Below, in pieces: positions 27,367-36,681 of a DNA stretch of 37,707 nt (position 1 is the first letter of the stretch; each line of letters opens with the position of its first letter). Both the position numbers and the translations under genes were made by a program. This stretch comes from Campylobacter jejuni. GTDB lineage: Bacteria > Campylobacterota > Campylobacteria > Campylobacterales > Campylobacteraceae. The stretch is taken from assembly GCF_002179165.1 (NCBI RefSeq), contig NZ_NFNY01000053.1:1-37707 (forward strand), given 5' to 3'. The notes under the pieces are model-generated. The model made no database searches. It saw only the letters and a program-made list of their open reading frames with translations, and had not been told where the DNA came from.

Positions 27367-27711
27367 TTACTCCATCACAAGTCGCATTAAGTGCAAATCC
27401 TGTCCTTGTGTGATTTTATACTCCACACTTTGGCATTTTGGGCATTTAAAAACATTTTCTTCTAAAATGCTAAGCTCATCACATTTTAAGCACAAAATTT
27501 CAAGTGGAGAGATTTCTATAAAAAGTTTTGCATTTTTGCAAAGTTCAGAGTTTTCTCTAAAAGTTTCAAAACAACGCCTAAAAAGATCCACTTCTATACC
27601 GCTTAAACGCCCAATTTTCACGTAAATTTCTTGTATATTTTTAGCGTTAGAATTTAGGGCGTTTTCTTCGCAAAGCCCGATTAAAGATTCTACAATACTG
27701 AGTTCGTGCAT
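27367..27711 (-). CDS. hypA: Hydrogenase nickel-incorporation protein HypA
   Basis: The 114-residue protein begins at ATG 27711, giving MHELSIVESL. The Met1-His2-Glu3 terminus is the nickel site of HypA, which decides the start over an in-frame TTG two codons upstream. Two CxxC pairs (CLKCDE, CPKCQS) form the structural zinc site. HypA delivers nickel with HypB to the hydrogenase large subunit. Its ATG overlaps the hypE stop (TGATG). Confidence 0.95.
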   Translation of the reverse strand: MHELSIVESLIGLCEENALNSNAKNIQEIYVKIGRLSGIEVDLFRRCFETFRENSELCKNAKLFIEISPLEILCLKCDELSILEENVFKCPKCQSVEYKITQGQDLHLMRLVME

Positions 27712-28685
27712 CAGCAAATTCTCGGTAAAAGTTCGCCTTTTGGGCTTTCTAAAAAGCGTTTAGCTCCGTAAGCATTTTGTAAAATCACGCGTGCTTTTTT
27801 CTCTTCTAAAACTTCGCCAATAATGCTTGCATTTTCGTTATATTTTCGCAAAATTTCTAAAGCTTTTATTTCATCTTCTTTTTCCACACAGAGTATAAAA
27901 GTGCCTTCGTTTGCTAACTCATAAGGCTCATAACCAAAAAGCTCACAAAGCCCCAAAACCTCATCTTGTATTTTTATCTTTTCTTCAAAAATTAAAAAAT
28001 CATTCCCACTTTGCTTCGTCCACTCGTTTAAAACCGCACTCAAACCCCCACGCGTAGCATCACGCATAGCCACGACTTTAACACCATTTTCCAAAAGTTC
28101 CAAAACTTCTTTATCTAAAGCCTTACAATCGCTTTTCACATTCGCTTCTAAATTATTTCTTTTGATTAAAACACTAGCTCCATGTCTTCCTATATCACCA
28201 GAAACTAGCACGCTAAGCCCTGGTTTGATATTTTTAGTTTCTTTTTTAGCGATGATTTCACCAAGTGCTGTAGTGTTGATATAAATTTCATCGCCCTTGC
28301 CTTTTGGCACGACTTTAGTATCGCCACATACTAGCATTACGCCACATTTATCGCATTCTTCTTTGATACTTTTTAAAATTGTTTCTAATTTTTGAATTTC
28401 CAAACCTTCTTCTAAGATAAGCCCTAAACTAAGATATTTTGGTTTTGCGCCCACCATTAAAACATCATTTATCGAGCCACAAACACAAAGTTTTCCTATA
28501 TTTATCTCATCATCCAAAATCACAGGACTTAATACAAAAGAATCCGTACTTAATGCCAAATTTCCTAAAATTGCTGCGTCATTTGTAGCACTTAAAATTT
28601 CATTATCAAAAAGCTTAAAAACTTTGTTTAGAAGTTCGTTCATTTCTTCTCCGCCACCCCCATGGGCTAAAGAAATATTTTTCAT
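27711..28685 (-). CDS. hypE: Hydrogenase maturation protein HypE (carbamoyl dehydratase)
   Basis: The 324-residue PurM-like ATPase starts with SLAHGGGGEEMNELL and contains STDSFVLSP and GDTKVVP. It ends in PRIC, whose terminal Cys324 receives the carbamoyl group from HypF and is dehydrated to a thiocyanate, the source of the CN ligands of the NiFe site. The intact C-terminal cysteine indicates a working enzyme. The ATG overlaps the hypD stop as ATGA. Confidence 0.96.
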   Translation of the reverse strand: MKNISLAHGGGGEEMNELLNKVFKLFDNEILSATNDAAILGNLALSTDSFVLSPVILDDEINIGKLCVCGSINDVLMVGAKPKYLSLGLILEEGLEIQKLETILKSIKEECDKCGVMLVCGDTKVVPKGKGDEIYINTTALGEIIAKKETKNIKPGLSVLVSGDIGRHGASVLIKRNNLEANVKSDCKALDKEVLELLENGVKVVAMRDATRGGLSAVLNEWTKQSGNDFLIFEEKIKIQDEVLGLCELFGYEPYELANEGTFILCVEKEDEIKALEILRKYNENASIIGEVLEEKKARVILQNAYGAKRFLESPKGELLPRIC

Positions 28686-29773
28686 GCATTCACCTTTGAA
28701 TATTTATAATAAGCCGCACAAGCACCCTCGCCCGAAACCATACAACTTCCTATAGGACTTTTTGGAGTGCAAGCTTTGCCAAAAACCTTACAATCATAAG
28801 GCTTTGCCAAGCCTCTTAAAATTTGTCCGCAAATACAAGCTTTGCTTTCATTTTTGCTTTGCACCGCACAATCAAATTGCCTATTCGCATCAAAAGCACT
28901 AAATTCATCTTTTAATCTAAGTCCGCCATTTTTTATAAGTCCTAAACCGCGGAATTCAAAATCACATTTTTCGAAGTATTTTTTGACCAAATTTTGTGCT
29001 TTTACATTGCCTTTTTCGCTCACCGCTCTTTTGTATTGATTAAAAACTTGGGATTTGTTTTCATTTACTTGCCTAATGATATTTAAAACACTTTCTAAAA
29101 TATCAACCGGTTCAAAACCACTCACTGCGATAGGAGTTTTAAACTTAGCCGCCATTGGCACATAAATTCCATAACCTGTAATCACACTCACATGAGAAGG
29201 TCCTAAAAAAGCATTGATCTTTACATTTTCATCGCTCATTATCGCTTCTATCGGTTCTGGAACGCTAATGTGATTGATATGAAAAAAGACATTTTTTAAG
29301 TTTTGTTCTATCACTTTTTCAAGAAGTAAAGCACTCATAGGCGTAGTCGTTTCAAAACCTATGGCAAAAAAGATGATGTTTTTACTAGGATTTTCTTTGG
29401 CGATTTCTAAAACCTCAAGCGGGGTATAAAGTGCTCTTACATCTGCCCCTTTTGCCCTTAAATCAAGCAATGAAATTTCACTCCCTGGCACTCTTAAAAG
29501 ATCGCCTAAAGTGCAAAAAATACTATTTGACATAGAAGCAAGCTTTATAGCTGTATCAATACGCGTTCTTGGCATTACACAAACTGGACAACCTGGCCCA
29601 TGGATAAAATTAATCTCCTTTGGTAAGATAGAAGGCAGAGCATATTTCATAATACTATGTGTGTGTCCGCCACAAATTTCCATAATATTAATAGGAGTTT
29701 TAACTTCTTTTTCTATAAGCTTTTTTAAAGCTAAAATGCTTTCTTTATCTCTAAATTCATCGATGAAATTCAT
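28682..29773 (-). CDS. hypD: Hydrogenase maturation protein HypD (Fe(CN)2CO assembly scaffold)
   Basis: The 363-residue protein shows the diagnostic EICGGHTHSIMKY and GPGCPVCVMP, and a C-terminal cysteine cluster for the [4Fe-4S] centre (KACICGQILRG, DCKVFGKACTP, GSCMVSGEGACAAYYKY). With HypC it carries the iron while CN and CO are attached. It overlaps hypC by 17 bases. Confidence 0.96.
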   Translation of the reverse strand: MNFIDEFRDKESILALKKLIEKEVKTPINIMEICGGHTHSIMKYALPSILPKEINFIHGPGCPVCVMPRTRIDTAIKLASMSNSIFCTLGDLLRVPGSEISLLDLRAKGADVRALYTPLEVLEIAKENPSKNIIFFAIGFETTTPMSALLLEKVIEQNLKNVFFHINHISVPEPIEAIMSDENVKINAFLGPSHVSVITGYGIYVPMAAKFKTPIAVSGFEPVDILESVLNIIRQVNENKSQVFNQYKRAVSEKGNVKAQNLVKKYFEKCDFEFRGLGLIKNGGLRLKDEFSAFDANRQFDCAVQSKNESKACICGQILRGLAKPYDCKVFGKACTPKSPIGSCMVSGEGACAAYYKYSKVNA

Positions 29774-30038
29774 TTAAACCCAAATCCCCTTCATCGCTTT
29801 TTATCTCTCCGCTATTCATTTTTTCTACTATTTCTTGGTAGGTTTTAATGCTTTCAATCGCAGCAACTTTGTCGATTTTCTCCATAGCAACACCCACATG
29901 AATTAACACATAATCACCCTTTGCTAAAGGCTCATCAATAAGATCTAAATTCACTTTTCTTTTTACGCCCAAGGTTTGCACTAAGGCATTATTAAACTCA
30001 TCAATTTCTAAAATTTCAGAAGGAATAGACAAACACAT
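29757..30038 (-). CDS. hypC: Hydrogenase maturation chaperone HypC
   Basis: The 93-residue HypC/HupF family protein begins MCLSIPSEILEID. Cys2, exposed after removal of Met1, holds the iron complex with HypD and contacts the hydrogenase large subunit. The DYVLIHVGVAMEKID segment is typical. The ATG overlaps the hypB stop (TAATG). Confidence 0.96.
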   Translation of the reverse strand: MCLSIPSEILEIDEFNNALVQTLGVKRKVNLDLIDEPLAKGDYVLIHVGVAMEKIDKVAAIESIKTYQEIVEKMNSGEIKSDEGDLGLNEFHR

Positions 30039-30793
30039 TAAAAAAGCTCCTTTTTAAGTTTAAGCAATTTATACCAAAGCTCCATATTGGTGCCATTTTT
30101 AGCATCAATTGCAATAATATCAGCTCTAGGGCTTAACTCTTTTACAAATTTAGTCGCTTCTTTCATGTCAAAGTCAAAATGGTGTGCTAAATCAGCCTTT
30201 GTAATCAATACAATATCCGCTTTTTTAAACATTACAGGATATTTTTGTGGTTTATCGCTACCTTCAGTTACTGAAAGCAAAACCACATTTAAATGCTCTC
30301 CTAAATCATAGCTTGCAGGACAAACTAAATTCCCTACATTTTCGATAAAAAGTAAATCCACATCATTAATCGCTAAATGATGTAAGGCTTCATGCACCAT
30401 AAAAGCATCCAAATGGCAACTTTGTCCTGTAGTGATCTGATAAGAGGGAGCCCCCGCATTTTTCACTCTTAAAGCATCGTTATTGGTTTCTAAATCCCCT
30501 TCAATCACTGCGATTTTAAGCTCATCTTTTAAAGTTTTTATAGTGCTTTCTAAAAGCGTGGTTTTTCCACTTCCTGGAGAACTCATTAGGTTAATACAAA
30601 GCGTATTTGCTTCATTAAAATGCTCCCTATTGTGCCTTGCTTGTTCGTCATTTTTACTTAAAATTTTAGAAATCACTTCTATGGTTTTGCTTTCTTTTAA
30701 GCTTGGATTTTCATGAGTGTGTCCGTGATGATGATCGTGTGAATGCTCGTGAGTATGGTTTGAATTAATAGAACAACCGCAATCTTTACACAT
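30038..30793 (-). CDS. hypB: Hydrogenase nickel-insertion GTPase HypB
   Basis: The protein has 251 residues from ATG 30793, chosen because it yields the N-terminal MCKDCGC nickel site and has AAGGA seven bases upstream; the frame stays open to 30841. A histidine-rich stretch (residues 12-27, about eight His) may store nickel. The GTPase domain has its P-loop at about 72-79 (SPGSGKTT), DLETNNDA, ENVGNLVCPA and ITKADL. It gives GTP-dependent nickel transfer with HypA. Hydrogenases, and in related bacteria urease, depend on it. Confidence 0.95.
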   Translation of the reverse strand: MCKDCGCSINSNHTHEHSHDHHHGHTHENPSLKESKTIEVISKILSKNDEQARHNREHFNEANTLCINLMSSPGSGKTTLLESTIKTLKDELKIAVIEGDLETNNDALRVKNAGAPSYQITTGQSCHLDAFMVHEALHHLAINDVDLLFIENVGNLVCPASYDLGEHLNVVLLSVTEGSDKPQKYPVMFKKADIVLITKADLAHHFDFDMKEATKFVKELSPRADIIAIDAKNGTNMELWYKLLKLKKELF

Positions 30794-30868
30794 TTTATGT
30801 TCCTTTTGAAAGTTTTTATTTGATTTTATCTTTAAAAGCATTAAACTTTAATGAGTTTAAAAAATTTT

Positions 30869-33055
30869 TTAATCCTTTTTTAAAAAATGCACCATTTGTC
30901 CCAAAGCTATAGAGCTATCATTACAAGGAAAGTTCAAAGGCATAAAAAAGTTAAAATTTTTAGCTTTTAAAATTTCAAGCAAGGTTTTGTTTTGAAAAAC
31001 TCCACCACTTAAAAGCACTTTTAAATCATAATTTTTACTAAATTCCACAATGAAATTTGCCAAAGCATTAAACATTCCTGTAATTGCCTTTGTTTTATCA
31101 TCTCGCAATGCACCAATGATTAATTCTTTAAAATCAATTTCGCCGTTTTTAACAAAAATTTCATAAGAAAAGTTTAAATTTTTATCGTAAAACGCTTCAC
31201 ACATTAAGCCAATTTGTGCTTCATAAGAAATTTTTTCTATATCAAAAACTATGCTTCCAAAGGCGTCAATTATGCGTCCTAATGAGCTTGTTTGAAGTGT
31301 AGAAATTTCATAAATTTTTTTAAGATTTTCCAATCTTCTTTTTGGAATCTTTGCTAAAAAATTCTTCGCTTTTTCCTCTAAATTAAAATGCCAAATGAGA
31401 CTTAAAGCCAAATTTTGTATGTTTTTTATATCGCTATTAATGAGTTTAAAAGTCTTAAAATGTGCGATTCTTTCGTATTCTTTTAAATTTGCTTTGAAAA
31501 TTTCACCACCCCAAATGCTTTTATCATCGCCATAACCTGTGCCATCAAAGATAAAGCCAAGCACCTTTTCATCTTGTGTGAATTCTTTTTCATACTCAAA
31601 ATAAGCAGCACAAAAATGCGCGTAATGATGATTGATTTTTTCTGGGTTTTTAAATTCTTTTGTGTAGCTAAAATTTGGGTGCTTATCACAAAGAATTTGA
31701 TCAAATTTTAAATCATAACTTTGCTTAAAAAAATCAAGCAAAGAAAAAAATCTCTCATGAACATCAACACTTTTTAAATCCCCAATATAAGGAGAAAGTA
31801 AAAGTTTATTTTCATAAAAAATCACAAATTCATTTTTAAGCTCAGCTCCAAGAGCTAAAAAAGTGCCTTTTTTTTCACTTTTAAAATCCAAATACATAGG
31901 ATTTAAACCCCTTGAAGTGCGTAAAAACATAGTCTTTCCATCTATAATTTGTACTATGCTATCATCACTTGCATTGCGAATTTCTCTTTCATAATCTAAA
32001 TAAAAATCAAAAACATTGCCAAGCTTTAAAAGCAAATTTTCCTCATCTTTTATAATACTCTCGCTGCTTAAATTCGCACTTGTGGCGACCAAAATACCTT
32101 TAAAATGTTTAAAAAGCAAAAGATGAAGTGGAGTATAAGCTAACATAATGCCTAGTTTATCAACATCAGGTGCAATTAAAGAAAAAGCTTTTTTGGCTTT
32201 TAAAATCACAATAGGCGCTAAAATGGATTTTAAAAGTTTTTCTTCATTTTCATCGATAAAACAAAGTTTTTTAGCTTCATTTATATTCTCGCACATTAAA
32301 GCAAAAGGCTTTTTAGGGCGATTTTTTCTAAGTCTTAATTCTTTTAAAGCCTTCTCATTAAAGGCATCGCACATCAAATGAAAGCCGCCCATTCCTTTGA
32401 TAGCCAAAATTTTACCCTGCTTTAAAAGCTTGGCACATTCTATAAAAGCCTTTTTTTCGCTTGCTAAAATTTCGCCCTTTTTGTTTTTCAAAAAAACACT
32501 GATTTTACATTTAGGACAACTGATAGGTTGTGCGTGAAAACGCCTATTTTTAGGATCTTCGTATTCGCTTTTACAAAACTCACACATGGATAGTTTTGCA
32601 AAAGTCGTATTCGCTCTATCATAAGGAAGATTTTTTATAATGCTAAATCTTGGCCCACAATGCGTGCAAGCGATAAAAGGATACAAAAAACGCCTATTTT
32701 TCTCATCAAAAAATTCTTTTTTACACTCATTACAAAGTGCAAAATCGCTAAGCATTGGCACGCTTTTGGCATTTTGGACTGAATTTGTTATGCTAAAATT
32801 TGTGTATTTTTTTAGCTTTACTTGTGAAATTTCAATATTATCTATCCTTGCTAAAGGGGGTAAATTTTCTTTTAATAAAAGAATGAAATTCTCGCATTTT
32901 TCTTTAGTGCAAAAAAGGATAATTTCCACACCAAAACCATCATTTTTAACCTCTCCAAAAAGCTTTAAATTTAAGGCAAGTTCATAAACTTTTGGGCGAA
33001 AACCCACCCCTTGCACAAGCCCTGAAATTTTTATCTTATATCCAAAATGGCACAT
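30869..33055 (-). CDS. hypF: Carbamoyltransferase HypF
   Basis: The 728-residue protein has the full HypF order. An acylphosphatase domain (about 5-90, ISGLVQGVGFRPKVY) comes first, then two zinc-finger units (CNECKKEF-CTHCGPRF and CEFCKSEY-CPKC). A YrdC-like domain (about 200-370, LAIKGMGGFHLMCDA) follows, then a Kae1-like carbamoyltransferase domain (about 400-728, with NHHYAHFCAAYFE and VLLSGGVFQNKTLL). It makes carbamoyl groups from carbamoyl phosphate and ATP and moves them to HypE. It overlaps the HydE-like gene by 20 bases. A 75-base space to hypB has no strong promoter. Confidence 0.96.
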   Translation of the reverse strand: MCHFGYKIKISGLVQGVGFRPKVYELALNLKLFGEVKNDGFGVEIILFCTKEKCENFILLLKENLPPLARIDNIEISQVKLKKYTNFSITNSVQNAKSVPMLSDFALCNECKKEFFDEKNRRFLYPFIACTHCGPRFSIIKNLPYDRANTTFAKLSMCEFCKSEYEDPKNRRFHAQPISCPKCKISVFLKNKKGEILASEKKAFIECAKLLKQGKILAIKGMGGFHLMCDAFNEKALKELRLRKNRPKKPFALMCENINEAKKLCFIDENEEKLLKSILAPIVILKAKKAFSLIAPDVDKLGIMLAYTPLHLLLFKHFKGILVATSANLSSESIIKDEENLLLKLGNVFDFYLDYEREIRNASDDSIVQIIDGKTMFLRTSRGLNPMYLDFKSEKKGTFLALGAELKNEFVIFYENKLLLSPYIGDLKSVDVHERFFSLLDFFKQSYDLKFDQILCDKHPNFSYTKEFKNPEKINHHYAHFCAAYFEYEKEFTQDEKVLGFIFDGTGYGDDKSIWGGEIFKANLKEYERIAHFKTFKLINSDIKNIQNLALSLIWHFNLEEKAKNFLAKIPKRRLENLKKIYEISTLQTSSLGRIIDAFGSIVFDIEKISYEAQIGLMCEAFYDKNLNFSYEIFVKNGEIDFKELIIGALRDDKTKAITGMFNALANFIVEFSKNYDLKVLLSGGVFQNKTLLEILKAKNFNFFMPLNFPCNDSSIALGQMVHFLKKD

Positions 33056-34556
33056 CGCTTAACTGACAATTTTTAAGATGTTTTAAAGTATTTTTAAGTA
33101 AAGCTTTATGTTCAAACAAAGATCCGCTAATAACCGCTATTTCACATTGTTTTTTCTCTCTTAAATCATCATACACATCACGCAAGAAATAAGCCAAACT
33201 CTCCACCGCTCCATAGGCAATATTTGCACTATCAACTCCAGCCAACATAAAGCTCATAACCGAACGCAAAGTCCTTGTATAATCAAAGCTTTTATTTTCT
33301 TTTAAACGATAATCAATCTTCACCCCGCGTGGCATTTTGGCATTATCAGCCATTTCCAAAAGCAAATTGGCGGATTTTTTTAAATCTTGATCTAAATTTA
33401 ATACCCTACCCACTAAACCAAGCAAAGAATAAAAATTATTTTTTAGCTCGAATTTTTCATCTAAAAGCGGAAATTCTTTGACAAAATTTTCTAAAAGTCT
33501 TGCACCAATTTCATCTTTTTTAATCTCTTCATAAAGCTCTTTAGAATCTTTTGGTAAAGAAAGCTTAAGTAAATTCAACTCTTTATTTACAAGCAAAATA
33601 TCATCATAATTTTTACTAAGCTCTAAAATTAAAGTTTTTTCATCAAAACGACTTAAAATATAAGAAATTCTTGCCATATTTTTATCAGCTTTTGAAAAAA
33701 TAAGCTCTTTAGCGTTTGGGTTAATAAACTCAAAGCCATTTAAAACCACGACTTTATCATCTAAACTCATAATTTCAAAATCATTCTCATAGTTTTTAAT
33801 TTTTTTAACACTTAAAAATTTATACTCATTTTGAAAAAGTTTAAGTCCTAAAGCAAAGCTAAATAAATTCCTTGCTAGCCTTAGCTTAAAGTCGCTAAAA
33901 TCAAGATGATGATTTTTTCTAAACATAGCATTTAATCTTAATTTCATCAAAGGTTTTTCTAAACTCGCAAGGAGTTTTAAATTTTCATCAGAGCAAATAA
34001 AAATTGAATTGATTGCTTTTATGTCACAAGGCAGTAAAAAATCACAATCGAATTTGTTTTTAAACAAAGAAAGTTCATAAATACCTTTATCATCTTTGAT
34101 ATAAATGCTTTTTTCTTGTGTTAATAAATCAAAAGCTTTTTTTAATAAATCATTAAAATTTTCTTCATTGATTTTACAAAATTCATTTAAATCACTTGAA
34201 AATTCACACTCGCAAAACACACCCCATTCATTGGCTAAAAGTTCATTTTTTTCTTGATAAATACTGGAATTTTTATGAGTGAGATAATTAAATTTAGAAA
34301 ATTCTTTATCATCTAACTTGTTTAAAGCAATTCCCTGTCCTGCCTTGACATCAAATTTTTTCAAAAAAACACTATGACTTATTAATTTTAAAGAATCGCA
34401 AAAAGCCTTTAAAGACTCTTCATCCCCATCAATACAAAAATGATAAATATCTTTTTGTTTCTCCAAGGTATAATGATAATTTTTTGCATAAAAACGCAAT
34501 AAATATTCAAATATATCATTATCTGCACTATACACAAAATCAAATTCTAAAGTCAT
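33036..34556 (-). CDS. HydE-like hydrogenase accessory protein with a HypF-like C-terminus
   Basis: The 506-residue protein is without a clear N-terminal motif. The last 100 residues (DYTRTLRSVMSFMLAG, then VISGSLFEHKALLKNTLKHL) resemble the end of the Kae1-like domain of HypF (VLLSGGVFQNKTLLEIL). This fits the epsilonproteobacterial HydE family, which Wolinella and Helicobacter need for hydrogenase maturation. The assignment is by resemblance and position as first gene of the hyp operon; Cj0621 is the positional equivalent. Catalytic residues of the Kae1 fold are not evident, so a regulatory or chaperone role is as likely as an enzymatic one. The start ATG at 34556 is 11 bases after a 22-base promoter-like element. 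Confidence 0.75.
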   Translation of the reverse strand: MTLEFDFVYSADNDIFEYLLRFYAKNYHYTLEKQKDIYHFCIDGDEESLKAFCDSLKLISHSVFLKKFDVKAGQGIALNKLDDKEFSKFNYLTHKNSSIYQEKNELLANEWGVFCECEFSSDLNEFCKINEENFNDLLKKAFDLLTQEKSIYIKDDKGIYELSLFKNKFDCDFLLPCDIKAINSIFICSDENLKLLASLEKPLMKLRLNAMFRKNHHLDFSDFKLRLARNLFSFALGLKLFQNEYKFLSVKKIKNYENDFEIMSLDDKVVVLNGFEFINPNAKELIFSKADKNMARISYILSRFDEKTLILELSKNYDDILLVNKELNLLKLSLPKDSKELYEEIKKDEIGARLLENFVKEFPLLDEKFELKNNFYSLLGLVGRVLNLDQDLKKSANLLLEMADNAKMPRGVKIDYRLKENKSFDYTRTLRSVMSFMLAGVDSANIAYGAVESLAYFLRDVYDDLREKKQCEIAVISGSLFEHKALLKNTLKHLKNCQLSDVPFWI

Positions 34557-34567
34557 ATTATGCCTTT

Positions 34568-34589
34568 TTTGAAATTAAATTATAAATAT
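34568..34589 (-). promoter_or_regulatory. Promoter-like element of the hydE-hyp operon, identical over 22 bases to the one before cbrR
   Basis: On the minus strand it contains TTTATAATTTAATTTC; the TATAAT box is at 34584-34579. The same 22 bases occur at 9917-9938, 10 bases before the cbrR ATG. Here the distance to the ATG is 11 bases. The 45-base gap has no other obvious signal. AAAAAAGGCA gives the ribosome binding site. Confidence 0.5.
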
Positions 34590-34601
34590 AACATTTTTAG
34601 C

Positions 34602-35243
34602 TTAAAATTCTTTTTCCCTTTGTCTAAAATCACCCATAAAATGATAAATAAAATCATAAAATTCCTTGCTATGATTAGGGAATTTTAAATGCGCTAATTC
34701 ATGTAAAATTACATATTCTATAGCCTTTAAACTTTTCTCCAAAAGTTTTAAATTTAAGTTAATATAAGCTTTTTTATGATTGCAAGATCCCCAACGCGTT
34801 TTCATTTTTTTAATGCTTAAATGCGTATAATGAAGCTCTGTTTTTTTGCTCCATTTTTGAAGATAAAAAGAGAAAATAATCTTAGCATTTTTACGCAAAA
34901 AAATTTCAAAATCTTGCTTTGAAGCACTTCTAATTTCATCTTTTAAAATTCGTGTTTTTTGGAAATTTTCATTTAAATTTAAAAAATATTTTTTACCCAA
35001 AAAATAAATTTCATTTTCATTTGTTTTTTTGCTTTGATAATTTTGATAGGCTTTTTTTATCCAATCTTCATTTTTACTTAAAAAAACTTTCACACTTTCT
35101 AAAGGATAAAACTTAGGAATGCTTAAATGAAATTCGCCTTTTTCATTAAGTTTTAAACGCAAATTTTTTATATTTTTGATTTGATAAAAAAATTCTTTAT
35201 CTAAAAAATAAAAGCTTTTTATACCAGAGCTTTGCCTTGCCAT
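34602..35243 (-). CDS. YgjP-type (M48/DUF45) zinc metallopeptidase
   Basis: The 213-residue protein has the zinc motif H181-E-L-A-H185, preceded by the family-specific TRWGSC (149-154), with a third ligand probably at His191 (PNHSKEF). Members are cytoplasmic; the substrate is unknown, and some YgjP homologues accompany restriction systems. The frame starts within the last 25 bases of the MATE gene. A cryptic later start is possible because the first residues (MARQSSG) are poorly supported. Confidence 0.88.
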   Translation of the reverse strand: MARQSSGIKSFYFLDKEFFYQIKNIKNLRLKLNEKGEFHLSIPKFYPLESVKVFLSKNEDWIKKAYQNYQSKKTNENEIYFLGKKYFLNLNENFQKTRILKDEIRSASKQDFEIFLRKNAKIIFSFYLQKWSKKTELHYTHLSIKKMKTRWGSCNHKKAYINLNLKLLEKSLKAIEYVILHELAHLKFPNHSKEFYDFIYHFMGDFRQREKEF

Positions 35244-36535
35244 TTCTTACTTTTCCACCTATAAGCATTCACAAGCCCACGCAAAAATTCATCCGCACAA
35301 AAACCTATCCAAACCCCTAAAATTCCAAGATTAAAATGAAAACAAAGCACATAACCCACCGGCAAAGAAACACCCATCATAAAAACCAGTCCGCTAAAAA
35401 ATGGAAATTTAGCATCTCCACTTGCTCTTAAAGCATTCACCATTACTATATTAAAAGTGCGTGAGATTTCAAGAAAAATAGAAAGTACAAAGAGTGGTAA
35501 CATAAGCTCTTTAAGTACTTCTTTAAGTTCCAGTATTTCCATAGTAAAATCTTTTAAAGCAAAATTTAAAACCGCCACAAAAGCACTCGCTATCACGCTA
35601 AAATATAAAGCACGCCAAGCGTGTTTATAGGCGATATTTATATATTTTGCACCGACTAATTTACCCACAATAATCTCATTTGCAATACTTATAGCTTGAC
35701 CTATTAGCATAATAAGCATAGAAATTTGAAAATAAATCGTTTGCACGCTTAAATTTTCTTTACCTAAACTTGCCACAAAAGAAAAAGCGATAGTGTATTG
35801 CACTATCCAAAGTAAATTTTCTCCTGCTGAAAAACCACCTATATTTAAAATTTTTTTAAGGACTGCTTTTTCTAAAGCTATCATTTCCTTGATTTTAAGA
35901 TGAATTTTGAGTTTATAAAAAAGTATGCTAAGTAAAGCACCAATAGCCACAATGCGTGCTACAATATTGCTAAGCCCTACTCCAAAAAGCTCTAAATTTG
36001 TAAAATGCAAAACATAAAAATTTCCCACAATGACTACTATATCCATCAAAAAGCCTATAATCATCACCCAATAAGCCATATTATAAACCCTTACAATAGC
36101 CGCCAATACAATGCCTATTGCATCAAAAAATAAGCAAATTGCAAGCATATGCAGATAAATTTCGCTATCTTTAAGTAATTCTTGTGGAATCTTCAAAAGA
36201 TAAAGCAAATATTCCCCATGCCATAAAATCAAAGCACCGCACACAAAACCCAAAAGCGCATTTAAAAATAAACTTTGATGAATAGCTTTTCTTGCTAATG
36301 CGTGATCTCTTGCGCCGATAGCTTGGGCGATCACTACGCTACAACCCACACTTAAAAAGCTAAAAATCGTTATGAAAAGATCTAAAATTTGATTTCCTGC
36401 CCCCATAGCACCAACTAGAAAATTTGAATAATGCGAAACCATAGCAGTGTTGATGATGATAGTAAGGTATTTTGAAAGCAAATCCCAAAAAATAGGAAAG
36501 CTGAGTCTTGTTAAGGAAAGTTGTTTTTTTGCCAT
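35219..36535 (-). CDS. MATE-family multidrug/Na+ antiporter
   Basis: The 438-residue protein has about 12 transmembrane segments in two similar halves. The first contains MGAGNQILDLFITIFSFLSVGCSVVIAQ, the second GQAISIANEIIVGKLVGA. MATE proteins export cationic drugs or other metabolites with Na+ or H+ exchange. The substrate is not predictable. The positional match is Cj0619. The ATG at 36535 has only a weak AAAGAA site. A TATAAT box lies 33 bases upstream. Confidence 0.92.
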   Translation of the reverse strand: MAKKQLSLTRLSFPIFWDLLSKYLTIIINTAMVSHYSNFLVGAMGAGNQILDLFITIFSFLSVGCSVVIAQAIGARDHALARKAIHQSLFLNALLGFVCGALILWHGEYLLYLLKIPQELLKDSEIYLHMLAICLFFDAIGIVLAAIVRVYNMAYWVMIIGFLMDIVVIVGNFYVLHFTNLELFGVGLSNIVARIVAIGALLSILFYKLKIHLKIKEMIALEKAVLKKILNIGGFSAGENLLWIVQYTIAFSFVASLGKENLSVQTIYFQISMLIMLIGQAISIANEIIVGKLVGAKYINIAYKHAWRALYFSVIASAFVAVLNFALKDFTMEILELKEVLKELMLPLFVLSIFLEISRTFNIVMVNALRASGDAKFPFFSGLVFMMGVSLPVGYVLCFHFNLGILGVWIGFCADEFLRGLVNAYRWKSKKWQGKALV

Positions 36536-36567
36536 GATTATTCTTTATTAATTTTCTAAAATCTGAA

Positions 36568-36573
36568 ATTATA
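36568..36573 (-). promoter_or_regulatory. -10 box of the MATE gene
   Basis: On the minus strand GATATAATTTC, a perfect TATAAT, gives a predicted transcript start near 36561 and a leader of about 26 bases. It lies 47 bases from the G tract and faces away from it. Confidence 0.55.
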
Positions 36574-36619
36574 TCAAATTTAAACTTATCTAGGCAAAAT
36601 TTTTAAGCTTATTTTTACA

Positions 36620-36627
36620 GGGGGGGG
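36620..36627 (+). repeat. Poly-G tract of eight, probable phase-variation site
   Basis: Eight G residues form the only such tract in a window that is about 70% A/T. Campylobacter G tracts of about eight or more change length at high frequency and switch genes. This one is directly followed by TATAAT, and no start codon lies between the upstream stop (TAA 36604-36606) and the ATG at 36682. Slippage would therefore act on promoter spacing, not on a reading frame. Confidence 0.8.
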
Positions 36628-36633
36628 TATAAT
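36628..36633 (+). promoter_or_regulatory. -10 box directly abutting the G tract, promoter of the adenylation gene
   Basis: TATAAT with no base between it and the eight-G tract gives a predicted start near 36640 and a leader of about 42 bases. Upstream, TTTTAAGCTTATTTTT is T-rich, the usual replacement for a -35 box in Campylobacter; its distance from the -10 box depends on tract length. Confidence 0.65.
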
Positions 36634-36681
36634 AATTTTTTCAATAAAAATTTTAAAATTATTAAGAAAGAATTTATTATT

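Noticed and set aside
27712-27717. Two extra codons (TTG CTG) at the hypA start
   Set aside because: HypA needs Met1-His2 for nickel binding; the ATG at 27711 also gives the TGATG overlap with hypE.
30794-30841. Upstream extension of hypB by 16 codons
   Set aside because: The MCKDCGC nickel motif belongs at the N-terminus and has its own AAGGA site at the right distance.
31483-31704. 73-codon minus-strand frame inside hypF
   Set aside because: It is an alternate frame within the Kae1-like domain of HypF, with no features of its own.
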